DNA of 64,000 bases from Anabaena subtropica FACHB-260 (GCF_014697105.1 NZ_JACJRF010000010.1:62001-126000), one strand, 5' to 3'. Counted from the stretch's first letter, positions 32,505 to 43,015 are shown. Numbers and translations: made by a program. Notes: a model not told the origin generated them from the sequence alone.

Positions 32505-32867
32505 TCAAACGTACAAAATTATGGTTATTTGTTCATAATGATACCCGATTTCTGCTATTTTTAGCCAGCAGTTCTTGATAGATACTTCTACTTTCTCTAA
32601 GCATCAGGTTTTTTGCAGAAAAAATTAAGTAATCTTGAAAATATCTTAAGAAATAACAAATATTTTATTCTAAAAAACGCTCGTAATAATCATCATTTTT
32701 ACTAACCTTGTATAAAACAAAGATAAAGAACTCTACGCCACTTGCGAGATAGAGTTTTTGTCAAGTGGCAAAACAACTGACAACTCACACACGCAGTGCG
32801 ATAAAGTTACCTCAGATTCAGGTATGCTCCTAATGAATCGATCACATGAATCACATTGAAAGTTTCT

Positions 32868-33644
32868 ATGCTGAATCTGACTGGAAAAAATGCCCTGGTT
32901 ACAGGTATCGCCAATAATCGTTCCATCGCTTGGGGAATTGCCCAACAACTGCACGCAGCCGGAGCGAACCTTGGCATTACTTACCTGCCAGATGAACGGG
33001 GTAAATTTGAGAAGAAAGTTGCCGAACTCGTAGAACCCCTCAACCCCAGCTTATTTCTTCCTTGTAATGTTCAAAACGATGAACAAATTCAATCTACATT
33101 TGATTCCATCCGCGATACATGGGGCAGGCTAGATATTCTGATTCATTGTCTGGCTTTTGCTAACAGAGATGATTTGACTGGAGATTTTAGCCAAACTTCT
33201 CGTGCAGGCTTTGCCACAGCTTTAGATATCAGCACCTATTCACTGGTGCAGTTAAGCGGTGCAGCTAAACCTCTGATGACTGAAGGCGGTAGTATTATCA
33301 CTTTGTCATATTTAGGTGGTGTTAGAGCAGTTCCTAACTACAACGTTATGGGAGTTGCCAAAGCGGGATTAGAAGCGAGTGTACGTTATCTAGCATCTGA
33401 ACTCGGTTCTCAAAATATTCGCGTTAATGCCATTTCTGCCGGCCCCATCCGCACCTTGGCATCTAGTGCCGTTGGTGGCATTTTAGATATGATTCACCAT
33501 GTAGAACAAGTAGCGCCCTTGCGCCGGACTGTGACTCAATTGGAAGTAGGCAATACTGCCGCTTTCTTGGCTAGTGATTTAGCTAGTGGTATTACTGGTC
33601 AAGTCCTGTATGTGGATGCAGGATATGAAATTATGGGAATGTAA
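32868..33644 (+). CDS. fabI: enoyl-[acyl-carrier-protein] reductase (NADH)
   Basis: A 258-residue enzyme of type II fatty acid synthesis that reduces enoyl-ACP. The N-terminal NAD motif is NALVTGIANNRSIAWGIA, and the FabI active-site pattern Tyr-x6-Lys is seen as YNVMGVAKAGLEASVRYLA. NAISAGPIRTLASSAV is also family-specific. I take ATG 32868 because it directly precedes LNLTGKNALV, giving the normal length; an upstream TTG is in frame but not needed. It is divergent from ntcA. Confidence 0.97.
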   Translation: MLNLTGKNALVTGIANNRSIAWGIAQQLHAAGANLGITYLPDERGKFEKKVAELVEPLNPSLFLPCNVQNDEQIQSTFDSIRDTWGRLDILIHCLAFANRDDLTGDFSQTSRAGFATALDISTYSLVQLSGAAKPLMTEGGSIITLSYLGGVRAVPNYNVMGVAKAGLEASVRYLASELGSQNIRVNAISAGPIRTLASSAVGGILDMIHHVEQVAPLRRTVTQLEVGNTAAFLASDLASGITGQVLYVDAGYEIMGM

Positions 33645-33752
33645 TAAGATTTGGGGAGCAGGGAACCGGGTGTAAGGAGGAGAAACATAACAAAGGATTC
33701 CCCTTTCCCCCTGCACCTTGCCCCTCTGCCCACTCCCTACTCCCTATTTGTT

Positions 33753-34382
33753 ATGCAAATCAGCGATTATCCCCAACTTAATTTATCCTCTGTTCCTCGG
33801 ATTGCTTCAGTGCATCGCACGACTGGAGAAACTGATGTGCAGGTTACGATCAATCTGGATGGTACAGGAATCTGCACAGCAGCCACTGGTATTCCCTTTT
33901 TGGATCATATGTTGCATCAGATTTCCTCCCACGGCTTAATTGATTTGGATGTCAAAGCTAAGGGAGATTGGGAAATTGATGACCACCACACAAATGAAGA
34001 CGTAGGTATTACTTTAGGACAAGCTTTTAGTAAAGCATTAGGCGACAGAAAAGGTATTGTCCGCTTTGGTAATTTTTTAGCACCTTTAGATGAAGCTTTA
34101 GTACAAGTAGCACTGGATTTTTCCGGTCGTCCTCACCTCAGCTATGGCTTGCAAATTCCTACTGAACGTGTAGGAACCTATGACACCCAATTGGTGCGAG
34201 AGTTTTTTGTGGCATTAATCAACCATAGCCAAATGACGCTGCACATTCGCCAATTAGATGGCATTAATTCCCATCACATCATTGAAGCGACATTTAAAGC
34301 CTTTGCTAGAGCCGTCAGAATGGCTGTAGAAATCGATCCTCGCCGCGCTCTTACGATTCCCAGTTCTAAGGGAGTTTTGTAA
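33753..34382 (+). CDS. hisB: imidazoleglycerol-phosphate dehydratase
   Basis: A 209-residue enzyme of histidine synthesis. Conserved metal-binding patterns are [13 protein letters not shown] (about 49-61), [11 protein letters not shown] (about 75-85), INHSQM and [15 protein letters not shown] (about 170-185). I start at ATG 33753, since the longer frame upstream runs through a GC-rich intergenic repeat and would add an unrelated stretch. It follows fabI by about 110 bases on the same strand. Confidence 0.97.
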   Translation: MQISDYPQLNLSSVPRIASVHRTTGETDVQVTINLDGTGICTAATGIPFLDHMLHQISSHGLIDLDVKAKGDWEIDDHHTNEDVGITLGQAFSKALGDRKGIVRFGNFLAPLDEALVQVALDFSGRPHLSYGLQIPTERVGTYDTQLVREFFVALINHSQMTLHIRQLDGINSHHIIEATFKAFARAVRMAVEIDPRRALTIPSSKGVL

Positions 34383-34446
34383 GAGGCAGGGGGCAGGGGG
34401 CAAGGGAGGCAGGGGGGCAGGGGAGGCAGAGGGGCAGAGAGTATTT

Positions 34447-34537
34447 ACTCATTACTCCTTACTCCTTACTCATTACTCATTACTCCTTACTCATTACTCA
34501 TTACTCCTTACTCCTTACTCATTACTCCTTACTCCTC
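34447..34537. repeat. tandem heptamer array ACTCATT/ACTCCTT
   Basis: Thirteen 7-bp units in a row, either ACTCATT or ACTCCTT (the last is ACTCCTC), lie between hisB and the ABC ATPase gene. This is a short tandemly repeated repetitive (STRR) sequence of the type known in heterocystous cyanobacteria. It is preceded by a GC-rich GGCAGGGGG repeat tract. Copy number is expected to differ between strains. Confidence 0.9.
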
Positions 34538-34623
34538 ATAATTTGCAACAATTAACAAACTTGTAGCGATCGCCGTTATCTTGTTGGGTAACTTATAACC
34601 AATGCTGTGTTAATTGAACTGAG

Positions 34624-35646
34624 ATGAAGTCTGTAACAGACACCCCTGATTCTCAACTGGCTACTATCGATACCCCACCAGTAGTCATGACTTCTGATTT
34701 GCGAAAAGTTTATCGCACTGGCTTTTGGATGAACCAAAAAGTTGTTTCCCTCAAAGGCTGTTCCTTGACGGTTTATCAGGGGGAAACTTTTGGTTTATTA
34801 GGGCCAAATGGTGCAGGTAAAACGACCCTGTTAAAACTTCTGTTGGGGATTATCCGTCCTACCTCTGGAAAAGGGTTATTGTTAGGTCAGCCATTAGGCG
34901 ATCGCCACATCAAGCAATACGTTGGCTACCTCAGCGAAAATCCCTACTTGTATGAATATCTTACCGGTTGGGAATTTTTAGAGTTAGCTGCTGGCTTGTT
35001 CCAAATTCCCGCTAGTGTGCAACGTCAACGCATTCCCGAATTATTAGATTTGGTGGGTTTATCTGTCGCTGATGCCCGCAAAAAACAGATGCGCCGCTAT
35101 TCCAAGGGTATGCTACAGCGTCTGGGTATGGCTCAGGCACTAATTAACGACCCAGAGTTGATATTTTTGGACGAACCCATGTCTGGTTTAGACCCTTTGG
35201 GACGCTACCGGATGCGGGAAATTATCTTGTCTCTAAAAGCCGCAGGTAAGACGATTTTCTTTAATAGCCATATTCTGAGTGAGGTAGAGCAAATATGCGA
35301 TCGCATCGCCATCCTTGCTCAAGGTGAATTAATTTGCTCTGGTTCTCTGGGCGAACTACTAGGTAGTGAAAGCACATACCATGTTAAAGGTCAAGGTGGT
35401 GATTGGGAAATTCTCAAAAAATGGCTAGCTAATTTAGCATTTGAGCCTGATGGTTCTTGGCAAGGTACACTACAAGAAGATTATTACGATTTTCTAGGTA
35501 GTATTCGCTTGATGGGTGGGCGAATTATTTCCATGAACTTATCTCGTCAGTCTCTAGAAGCGTTTTTTATCCATCAGATTCAAAAACAAGACCAATTTTT
35601 GAATACAAAGGTTGAAGAATCCGAAGTATCTCAGCAAAAATACTAA
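34624..35646 (+). CDS. ABC transporter ATP-binding protein
   Basis: A 340-residue ABC ATPase: Walker A GPNGAGKTTL (about 61-70), signature YSKGMLQRLGMAQAL (about 160-174), Walker B LIFLDEPMSGLDP (about 181-193) and the switch His in FNSHILSEVEQ. A C-terminal domain of about 100 residues follows, as in ABC-2-type exporter ATPases. No permease gene adjoins it here, so the substrate is unknown. Confidence 0.93.
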   Translation: MKSVTDTPDSQLATIDTPPVVMTSDLRKVYRTGFWMNQKVVSLKGCSLTVYQGETFGLLGPNGAGKTTLLKLLLGIIRPTSGKGLLLGQPLGDRHIKQYVGYLSENPYLYEYLTGWEFLELAAGLFQIPASVQRQRIPELLDLVGLSVADARKKQMRRYSKGMLQRLGMAQALINDPELIFLDEPMSGLDPLGRYRMREIILSLKAAGKTIFFNSHILSEVEQICDRIAILAQGELICSGSLGELLGSESTYHVKGQGGDWEILKKWLANLAFEPDGSWQGTLQEDYYDFLGSIRLMGGRIISMNLSRQSLEAFFIHQIQKQDQFLNTKVEESEVSQQKY

Positions 35647-35847
35647 TGACAGATATTCGTGAGTGAAATCAGGTAGACTTTACTATAACTTTACTAAAAA
35701 TTTAAACTGGAGAAAAAATATTTGCCCGGATTAAGATTATTTTGATAAGAAAATGAGAATTGTCGGGAAACCTAAATACTTAAGTATAGTCAAGATTAAA
35801 ATGTTTAGACAATACTTTACCGATTGTAGTCTCAGAGTTTAAAAAAT

Positions 35848-37326
35848 ATGCTTAACACGGGTTCGCTGAAATTTATATCACAGCCAGCTGTGGGTGCAGC
35901 TTTGTTGACGGCTGCTCATCTGTTTATGCCGTTTGCCAGTGTAGCTCAGGGACAACAAGTATTTCCTAATTCCCAAACAGTACCTCCAACTAACCAACAA
36001 GTATCAGCACCAATACCAGTAGATACAAAATACTTATTGGGAGGAGGCGATTTAATTCGTGTAAATGTATTTGAAGTACCCGAATATGGTGGTGAATACC
36101 AAATTCCTCCAGGTGGATCTATCAATTTACCTTTAATTGGCAGTGTTTCTGTTCAAGGATTCACAACCGAACAAGCTGCTGATGTAATTGCTGACAGATA
36201 TCGCAGGTATTTGAAACGTCCCCAGATTTCTGTAAATCTTTTATCTCCCCGTCCCATTAATATTTTAGTTGCTGGAGAAGTAACACGCCCAGGAGCTTAT
36301 ACTTTAAGCTTGCAAGGAGGCGCAGGTAACAATCCAGGGGTACAATATCCTACTGTATTAGCTGCACTCACAACAGCCCAGGGCGTAACCTTAGCAGCAG
36401 ATGTCACCCAAGTCAAGCTCAGACGTAAAACTAGCGGTTCTACTGAGCAAGTTGTTAGTCTGGATTTAAAGGAACTAATCCAAACTGGTAGTTCTACACA
36501 AGATATTACTTTAAGGGACGGAGACGTTATCATTGTGCCTACTGCGACCACTTTCAACGTAGCAGAAGCACGTAATTTATTCGCGGCTAACTTTGCAGCC
36601 AGCCAAAGCGCACCGCGCACTGTCGCCATAATTGGTCAAGTCAATCGCCCTGGTTCATATCTTGTGAGTGCAGGTTCGACAGAAGCTCAGGCTGGCGGGG
36701 CTGGGGCTAGCGGCAGTGGTTTACCAACGGTGACACGAGCCATTCAATTAGCTGGTGGTATTACTTCACAAGCAGATATTACCAATATCAAGCTCCGCCG
36801 ACCTACAAGAACTAATGGCGAACAAAGTATAGACCTCAATCTTTTAGAACTATTACGGACTGGTGATGTCAATCAAGACGTAATTGTCCAAGATGGAGAC
36901 ACAATTGTTATTCCCACTGCTACTGAGGTTAACCCAGCACTAGCTACGGAATTAGCAATGACTACTTTGTCTGCTAATACAATTCAAGTTGGTGTGGTGG
37001 GTGAAGTTAAACGCCCAGGAGCCGTAGACATTAGACCAAATAGCTCCTTAAACCAAGCACTACTGGCGGCTGGTGGATTCAATGATGCTAGAGCGCGTAG
37101 CGCCAGTGTAGAGTTGATTCGTCTTAACCCCAATGGTTCAGTGACTAAGCGTGAGGTAAAAGTTGATTTCAATCAAGGAATTAACGAAGAAACCAATCCC
37201 ATACTTCGCAATAATGATGTTGTGGTAGTTGGTCGCTCTAATATAGCTAGGACTGGTGATACCCTGAATATAGTTGCAGGGCCTTTAGGTATCATCTTTA
37301 ACTTCTTAAGGTTTTTCGGGCTTTAA
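35848..37326 (+). CDS. polysaccharide export protein with SLBB domains (Wza-like)
   Basis: A 492-residue exported protein with a signal-like N-terminus (about 10-34). Then come a Poly_export domain (GGGDLIRVNVFEVPEYGGEY, about 65-84, and PLIGSVSVQGFTTEQAADVI) and three SLBB-type repeats, seen as INILVAGEVTRPGAYTL, VAIIGQVNRPGSYLVSAG and VGVVGEVKRPGAVDIRPN. A short hydrophobic C-terminus follows. It likely forms the outer-membrane or periplasmic channel for exopolysaccharide. No glycosyltransferase genes adjoin it. Confidence 0.9.
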   Translation: MLNTGSLKFISQPAVGAALLTAAHLFMPFASVAQGQQVFPNSQTVPPTNQQVSAPIPVDTKYLLGGGDLIRVNVFEVPEYGGEYQIPPGGSINLPLIGSVSVQGFTTEQAADVIADRYRRYLKRPQISVNLLSPRPINILVAGEVTRPGAYTLSLQGGAGNNPGVQYPTVLAALTTAQGVTLAADVTQVKLRRKTSGSTEQVVSLDLKELIQTGSSTQDITLRDGDVIIVPTATTFNVAEARNLFAANFAASQSAPRTVAIIGQVNRPGSYLVSAGSTEAQAGGAGASGSGLPTVTRAIQLAGGITSQADITNIKLRRPTRTNGEQSIDLNLLELLRTGDVNQDVIVQDGDTIVIPTATEVNPALATELAMTTLSANTIQVGVVGEVKRPGAVDIRPNSSLNQALLAAGGFNDARARSASVELIRLNPNGSVTKREVKVDFNQGINEETNPILRNNDVVVVGRSNIARTGDTLNIVAGPLGIIFNFLRFFGL

Positions 37327-37655
37327 TTCTTTGCTGGGGGCGCTAGTAATTTGTTTCGTCCCCAGATTTTTTGAATTTAGCAGAGCAATTAGGCGATAGT
37401 GCGATCGCTATTTATTATTCAATATTAAATAAATATTAATTATTGAAATTATCTAATTATATTTAAACTCACGTTTGCTCCCAGAAAAATATAGAGTTGA
37501 GTCAGCAGTTTCAGTGAACTAGCCAGCCCAAGATGTATGTAAAAACATCAGTATCGGGTAGTTCACCACTTGACACATTAGACTTAAATGTAGGGCATGG
37601 TAGTACTATGTTCTTTAAACTAAAATTGCCCTAAAAGGTAATAGGAGCATCATAT
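37327..37655. other. intergenic region
   Basis: About 330 AT-rich bases with one HIP1-like octamer near 37401. It should hold the promoter of the SPFH gene. I see no small gene or clear hairpin. Confidence 0.5.
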
Positions 37656-38492
37656 ATGGAGCCAATTATTGCTATAGTCTTAGCGCTTATCGGCTATGCC
37701 TTAGGATCTGCAAAAATTATTCATGAAGGGAATGCAGCCCTTGTTGAACGCTTGGGACGGAGACATCGCACGCTAACGCCGGGTTTAAATTTTATTGTGC
37801 CTTTGGTTGATCAGGTGGTAATGGAAGATACTACGCGCGAGCAGTATATAGATATCAAACCTCAAAATGTGATCACTAGGGATAATATTTACCTAGAAGT
37901 AGACGCTATTCTTTTCTGGCGTATCAGAGATATTGAGAGAAGCTTTTATGCAATTGAAGACCTACAAGGAGCGCTAAATCAACTGGCGACAACCACACTT
38001 CGGGAAGTTATTGCTCAAAACACTGTAGAGGAAACCAATGTCACCAGAGATGAAATGAACCGAACCATCTTAAGTGAGTTGAATAGCACAACCGCAGATT
38101 GGGGAGTTGAAATTATCCGGTTAGATATTCAAAGAATTACACCCCCGGAAAGTGTGCGAAAAACAATGGAAGAGGAACGAGCGGCTGAATTCAAAAAACG
38201 GGCGCTCATTTCTGAAGCTGAAGGTGAACGCCAAGCTGCTATTAAAAAAGCAGAAGGAACGATGACATCTATGCAGATAATTGCTGAAGCATTACGTACC
38301 AGTCCTGAAAGCAAAGAGATTTTACGTTATTTAGTAGCGCAAGATTATATCAATGCCAGCTATAGACTAGGAGAAAGTTCCAATGCCAAAGTTGTGTTTG
38401 TAGACCCAGGCAAAACAGGTGAATTGATGAAAGAAGTAATTGCTGAATCTGTAAATACTGAAGGTAACGGTACGAGTGGCGAGCATGGGTAG
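37656..38492 (+). CDS. SPFH/stomatin-like membrane protein (QmcA type)
   Basis: A 278-residue protein with an N-terminal membrane helix (about 3-20) followed by an SPFH/band 7 domain: NAALVERLGRRHRTLTPGLN, the typical opening, DAILFWRIRDIERSFYAIED, and QLATTTLREVIAQNTVEE. A helical tail with AAEFKKRALISEAEGERQAA follows. Such proteins form large membrane ring assemblies and often partner with proteases, which I do not see next to it here. Confidence 0.92.
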   Translation: MEPIIAIVLALIGYALGSAKIIHEGNAALVERLGRRHRTLTPGLNFIVPLVDQVVMEDTTREQYIDIKPQNVITRDNIYLEVDAILFWRIRDIERSFYAIEDLQGALNQLATTTLREVIAQNTVEETNVTRDEMNRTILSELNSTTADWGVEIIRLDIQRITPPESVRKTMEEERAAEFKKRALISEAEGERQAAIKKAEGTMTSMQIIAEALRTSPESKEILRYLVAQDYINASYRLGESSNAKVVFVDPGKTGELMKEVIAESVNTEGNGTSGEHG

Positions 38493-38538
38493 GAGGTAGG
38501 GAGTAGGGGGAGATGAGGAAGAAATTCTGACTCAGAAC

Positions 38539-39393
38539 TCATGACTCACCTCGAAACAGTGCATCAGCAACTAAAGAGACATCGCGCATCTGGTGAACAT
38601 CATGCACTCGTAGGATATCAGCCCCGTTGGAAATCGCAGCACAGCAAGCCGCCGCCGTTCCCCAAACTCGCGCTTTGGGATCTGGTTGATTTAAAATTCG
38701 ACCGATAAAACTTTTACGGGATACGCCTACTAAAATAGGACAATTTAGCATCCGTAATGAACGTAAGCGGCGTAATATTTCTAAATTTTGTTCGTAGTTT
38801 TTAGCAAAGCCAATACCAGGATCAATAATAATGTTTTCGGGTTTGATACCCAAAGCTGTGGCTGTGGTAATTTGGTTAGCTAAAAAACTAGCAATCTCTC
38901 CCATTAAATCTTGATAATCAGTGAATTGTTGCATTGTCTGTGGTGTGCCACGAATGTGCATCAACACTATCGGCACGCCTAAACTGGCTACTGTGGGCAA
39001 CATTTGGGAGTCATAAGTGCCGCCAGAAATATCATTAATTATATCTGCCCCAGCTTTTATAGCTTCTTTAGCTACACTAGCTCTAGTAGTATCCACTGAA
39101 ATAGGTACAGGAATTTCTGGTCGTAATGCCTGCAAGATTGGCAATACCCGGTCTAGTTCTTCCGCGAGACTTATCTGCTCTGCCCCTGGTCTGGTGGATT
39201 GACCACCGATATCGATAATGTCAGCACCAGCATCTACTAGGGCTTTTGCTTGAGCTAAAGCGGCAGAGATAGTATTAAATTTACCACCATCACTAAAACT
39301 ATCTGGCGTGACATTGAGAACACCCATTAAATAAGTACGCTGTCCCCAGTGGAAACAGCGATCGCCTATGATCAATTTACTGTATTTAGTCAT
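38539..39393 (-). CDS. folP: dihydropteroate synthase
   Basis: A 284-residue enzyme of folate synthesis that joins p-aminobenzoate to dihydropterin pyrophosphate. Motifs are GVLNVTPDSFSDGGKF (about 24-39), DIGGQSTRPGAE (about 62-73), INDISGG, and PIVLMHIRGTP with DPGIGFAKNYEQN (about 190-202). Length and motif order are normal. It is convergent with the SPFH gene and upstream of nothing coupled. Confidence 0.96.
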   Translation of the reverse strand: MTKYSKLIIGDRCFHWGQRTYLMGVLNVTPDSFSDGGKFNTISAALAQAKALVDAGADIIDIGGQSTRPGAEQISLAEELDRVLPILQALRPEIPVPISVDTTRASVAKEAIKAGADIINDISGGTYDSQMLPTVASLGVPIVLMHIRGTPQTMQQFTDYQDLMGEIASFLANQITTATALGIKPENIIIDPGIGFAKNYEQNLEILRRLRSLRMLNCPILVGVSRKSFIGRILNQPDPKARVWGTAAACCAAISNGADILRVHDVHQMRDVSLVADALFRGES

Positions 39394-39519
39394 TAGTCAT
39401 TGGTCAAAGAATCGTACTTCCCCCTTGCCCCCTGCTCCCTGCTCCCCTGCCTCTTTTGGTCAATAGTCAATAGTCCACAGTCCAAAACTATTGACTATTG
39501 ACTATTGACTCTGGACTCC
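39394..39519. repeat. short AT-rich inverted and tandem repeats between folP and tpiA
   Basis: Units of the form AGTCAATAGTC and their inverse TATTGACTATTGACT occur around a GC-rich CCCCCTGCTCCC tract. They resemble the STRR-type heptamers found elsewhere in the window and can fold into a hairpin. Confidence 0.6.
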
Positions 39520-40245
39520 TTACTGATAATTCACAATTCGGGCAAAACTTGCAGGCTCTAGACTTGCTCCGCCCACGAGAACACCGTCAATTTCTGGTTG
39601 AGCCATAATCTCATCAATATTGTTTGGCTTGACTGAGCCACCATATTGAATTGGGACATCAGGATTTTTCAACTGGCTACGAATTAAGCCAATAACTCGA
39701 TTAGCCTCTGTTGTTTCACAGGTGTCACCAGTGCCAATTGCCCAAATTGGTTCGTAAGCAATTACCAAATTTGTCTGATCGACATCAATCAGGTCTTTGT
39801 CTAGTTGGCTGATAATCAGTGATTCAGTTTCTCCAGCATCTCGCTGTTGTTTAGTTTCGCCTACACACAGAATCGGCGTTAAACCGTAATTTTGGGCAGC
39901 TTTCAGACGCAAATTAACTGTTTGGTCTGTTTCCCCAAAAAATTGTCGTCGTTCGCTATGACCGACAATGACGTAACGTACACCAATTTCTGTCAACATT
40001 GGGGCAGAGATTTCACCCGTATAGGCTCCATTTTCTGCCCAGTGGACGTTTTGCGCTCCTAGTTGTACAAGGCTTCCATGTAAACTCATAGACAAAACGC
40101 TAAGATCAGTGAAAGGAACGCAAAGCAGCACTTCCCGTTCTTGAGGTGTTTCCTCTAATGCAGGCAGAAATTCTTTTAAGAACTCTTGAGACTCTGCCTG
40201 GGTTTTGAACATTTTCCAGTTACCGGCAATAACTATTTTCCGCAC
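39520..40245 (-). CDS. tpiA: triosephosphate isomerase
   Basis: A 241-residue glycolytic and Calvin-cycle enzyme converting dihydroxyacetone phosphate and glyceraldehyde 3-phosphate. The substrate Lys is in IAGNWKMFK, the catalytic His in [13 protein letters not shown], and the catalytic Glu in [14 protein letters not shown] choose the GTG at 40245 (encoding [11 protein letters not shown]) because it gives the usual length; a TTG five codons upstream is the alternative. Confidence 0.95.
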   Translation of the reverse strand: MRKIVIAGNWKMFKTQAESQEFLKEFLPALEETPQEREVLLCVPFTDLSVLSMSLHGSLVQLGAQNVHWAENGAYTGEISAPMLTEIGVRYVIVGHSERRQFFGETDQTVNLRLKAAQNYGLTPILCVGETKQQRDAGETESLIISQLDKDLIDVDQTNLVIAYEPIWAIGTGDTCETTEANRVIGLIRSQLKNPDVPIQYGGSVKPNNIDEIMAQPEIDGVLVGGASLEPASFARIVNYQ

Positions 40246-40472
40246 AGGTGATTTAGTCAAGTTCCTAACGCTACTAGATGCACTTCTCAGTTTATGACTT
40301 TTTGTTAGTCATTTAGTCATTAGTCATTGGTCATTAGTCCATAGTCCATAGTCAACAGTCTACTGTCTTCTGTTTTTAGCTTGTTTTCCCTTGGGTATTG
40401 GTTAAATATCTTGGGAAAAATTACTAGGATCACAATATAGAGTGAATTTAAAAATTAAAATATAAAACTAAT
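40246..40472. repeat. intergenic region with tandem AGTCATT-type repeats
   Basis: The stretch 40303-40370 holds repeated units such as AGTCATT, GGTCATT and AGTCCAT in a row, an STRR-like tract, between tpiA and the GTPase gene. The remainder is AT-rich and probably carries both promoters. Confidence 0.65.
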
Positions 40473-41948
40473 ATGACTTCGATATTACCCTTGCCTGATC
40501 CTCAACCAAGTGATTCTACCAATACTGATGCAAATTCTCTCAACTGGGAGGAAGAACTTGATAGTGCCATTTTTAGCTTTGAAGATATTCAAGCAGAACT
40601 CAACTATAAACAAGCACAATCGGCACTACGGAACTTAGTAGACAATATTGACCTCAGTCCTCAGGAAAAAGCCGGATTAGAGTCAGAAATTGCTGATTTG
40701 GCAACCATGTTAGGCAAGTTAGACAGCATGGTGATCCAGATTGCAGCTTTTGGGATGGTGGGACGGGGTAAGTCCTCCTTACTAAATGCTGTGGTTGGGG
40801 AATCTGTATTTGAAACAGGGCCTTTGCATGGTGTCACCCGTGCGGCTCAACGGGTTAATTGGAGTATTAGTGAAGAGGCGATTGGGGAAACAGAACGGGC
40901 CTTGCGGGTGACTTTACCATCTGTCGGGCGATCGCAGGTAGAATTAATCGATACTCCTGGGTTGGATGAAATTGATGGAGACACCCGCGCTGTCTTGGCA
41001 CAACAGATAGCAAAGCAGGCAGATTTGATTCTGTTTGTGATTTCCGGGGATATGACAAAGATTGAACATGAAGCCCTTTCTCAATTGCGGGAAGCAGGTA
41101 AACCGATAATTCTGGTATTTAACAAGGTAGACCAGTATCCTGAAGCAGACAGGATGGCAATTTACCAGAAGATTCGGGATGAAAGAGTAAGGGAGTTAGT
41201 TACACCCCTAGAAATTGTCATGGCGGCTGCATCACCACTGGTAAAAACTGCTGTACGCCGTCCTGATGGGAGTAGGGGGGTGCAAGTACGTCCGGGTGAT
41301 GCTCAAGTTGCAGAACTGAAGTTGAAGATTTTGGAGATTTTGCAACGAGAGGGTAAGGCTTTAGTCGCCTTAAACACTATGCTATTTGCCGATAATGTGA
41401 ATGAGCAATTGGTGCAGCGTAAATTGATGATTCGGGAACAGAACGCCAATGAGTTAATTTGGAAAGCGGTGATGACTAAAGCTGTGGCGATCGCTCTCAA
41501 TCCCATTACTGTGGTAGATGTATTGAGTAGCATTGTTATAGATATATCTCTGATTTTAGGTTTATCTAAACTCTATGGTATCCCCATGACTGAAGCCGGT
41601 GCCGTGCAGTTATTACAAAAAATTGCCATAAGTATGGGTGGTATTGGTGTGAGTGAATTGTTGGCGAACTTGGGATTAAGTGGGTTAAAAACTTTACTTG
41701 GTATCTCTGCAACGGCTACATCTGGTGTCACCCTTGGGCCTTATATTTCGGTGGCGCTAACCCAAGCTGGGGTAGCTGGTGTGTCTTCCTACGGAATTGG
41801 ACAAGTTACCAAAGCTTATTTAGCCAATGGAGCGACGTGGGGGCCGGACGGGCCGAAAGCAGTCATTAACAGAATTTTGGCAACCCTTGATGAAAATTCT
41901 ATTCTCAATCGCATCAAAGATGAATTACGGGTAAAACTTCATAAATGA
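40473..41948 (+). CDS. GTPase with C-terminal membrane-associated DUF697-like domain
   Basis: A 491-residue GTPase. The G domain (about 85-265) has G1 FGMVGRGKSSLL, G3 LIDTPGLDE and G4 LVFNKVDQY. The second half (about 300-470) is hydrophobic with four helix-like stretches (VAIALNPITVVDVLSSIVID, GGIGVSELLANLGLSG and two further ones), like the DUF697 domain fused to small GTPases in cyanobacteria. It should bind the membrane. The cellular process is not known. Confidence 0.85.
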   Translation: MTSILPLPDPQPSDSTNTDANSLNWEEELDSAIFSFEDIQAELNYKQAQSALRNLVDNIDLSPQEKAGLESEIADLATMLGKLDSMVIQIAAFGMVGRGKSSLLNAVVGESVFETGPLHGVTRAAQRVNWSISEEAIGETERALRVTLPSVGRSQVELIDTPGLDEIDGDTRAVLAQQIAKQADLILFVISGDMTKIEHEALSQLREAGKPIILVFNKVDQYPEADRMAIYQKIRDERVRELVTPLEIVMAAASPLVKTAVRRPDGSRGVQVRPGDAQVAELKLKILEILQREGKALVALNTMLFADNVNEQLVQRKLMIREQNANELIWKAVMTKAVAIALNPITVVDVLSSIVIDISLILGLSKLYGIPMTEAGAVQLLQKIAISMGGIGVSELLANLGLSGLKTLLGISATATSGVTLGPYISVALTQAGVAGVSSYGIGQVTKAYLANGATWGPDGPKAVINRILATLDENSILNRIKDELRVKLHK

Positions 41949-42133
41949 CGTGAAAAAGTTATTTGAAAGTTCACAATTGAGTAGATGGTGTTAGTTTAGT
42001 AAAGATATGCAAAATTAGAAGTAGTGAGGCAGCGATCGCTACAACTAAGTGATATCTACCGTCTGTTACCTCCAGAGGGCGATATCTAGTTAGTTCTGGA
42101 TATTGCCAGACTCCCTGCGACAGGAGGAAAACA

Positions 42134-42895
42134 ATGAATATATTTAGTAGACCCCAAGCCCCAACATTCAACAGCATCGAAGAAGAACGCCTGCACCGCA
42201 AACAAAGACTAACAGCCGCCTTCCGCCTCTTTGGTAGGTTTGGCTTTAGCGAAGGAATTGCAGGTCATATTACAGCGCGTGACCCCGAATTTACAGACCA
42301 CTTTTGGGTAAATCCTCTAGGAAAATACTTTGGACATATTCGAGTTTCCGACTTGGTATTAGTCAATAAAGATGGGGATGTAGTCAAAGGCGATGGGTCA
42401 ATCAATCAAGCCGCTTTCGCCATCCATTCCCAAATCCATGAAGCTCGACCTGATGTAGTTGCGGCTGCTCACGCTCATTCAATTTATGGTAAAGCTTGGT
42501 CTAGCTTGGGTCGTCTGCTTGACCCCCTAACACAAGATGCCTGTATTTTTTACGAAGACCATAGTTTATTGGATGATTATACAGGTGTCGTCTTAGAAGC
42601 TTCTGAAGGTCAGCGATTGGCTGAAACCTTAGGTAAGAATAAAGCAATTATTTTACGTAATCATGGCATTCTCACTGTAGGACACACAGTAGATGAAGCC
42701 GCCTTTTGGTATATAACTCTAGAGCGTACTTGCCAAGCACAATTATTAGCAGAAGCTGCGGGTAAACCCAAAATAATTAGCCATGAAACCGCCCGCTTAA
42801 CTCATAGTCAAGTCGGTGAACCTAAGGCAGGTTGGTTTAGTTTTCAACCTCTTTACGATAGAATTGTGCGCGAAGAACCTGATTTATTTGATTAG
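42134..42895 (+). CDS. class II aldolase/adducin-family protein
   Basis: A 253-residue zinc-dependent aldolase-type protein: SEGIAGHITARDPE (about 34-47), VAAAHAHSIYGKAW with the metal-binding His-x-His (about 113-126), and ILRNHGILTVGHTVDEAAFW (about 174-193) with the third histidine. Substrate unknown; relatives act on sugar phosphates. It stands alone between the GTPase gene and a strong hairpin. Confidence 0.9.
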   Translation: MNIFSRPQAPTFNSIEEERLHRKQRLTAAFRLFGRFGFSEGIAGHITARDPEFTDHFWVNPLGKYFGHIRVSDLVLVNKDGDVVKGDGSINQAAFAIHSQIHEARPDVVAAAHAHSIYGKAWSSLGRLLDPLTQDACIFYEDHSLLDDYTGVVLEASEGQRLAETLGKNKAIILRNHGILTVGHTVDEAAFWYITLERTCQAQLLAEAAGKPKIISHETARLTHSQVGEPKAGWFSFQPLYDRIVREEPDLFD

Positions 42896-42950
42896 AAAAC
42901 AGGGAATGTAATTCGCAATTAAAAATCTTTAAATCACAAATCCAACTAAA

Positions 42951-42983
42951 AGATACCCGACTTCTTAAAGAAGTCGGGTATCT
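42951..42983. terminator. 16-bp stem terminator
   Basis: AGATACCCGACTTCTT (42951-42966) pairs with AAGAAGTCGGGTATCT (42968-42983), downstream of the aldolase gene and before the convergent KGG gene. It can serve both strands. Confidence 0.75.
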
Positions 42984-43015
42984 GAGCCTTTCAAGGTTCA
43001 CAAATCAAACAAGAA

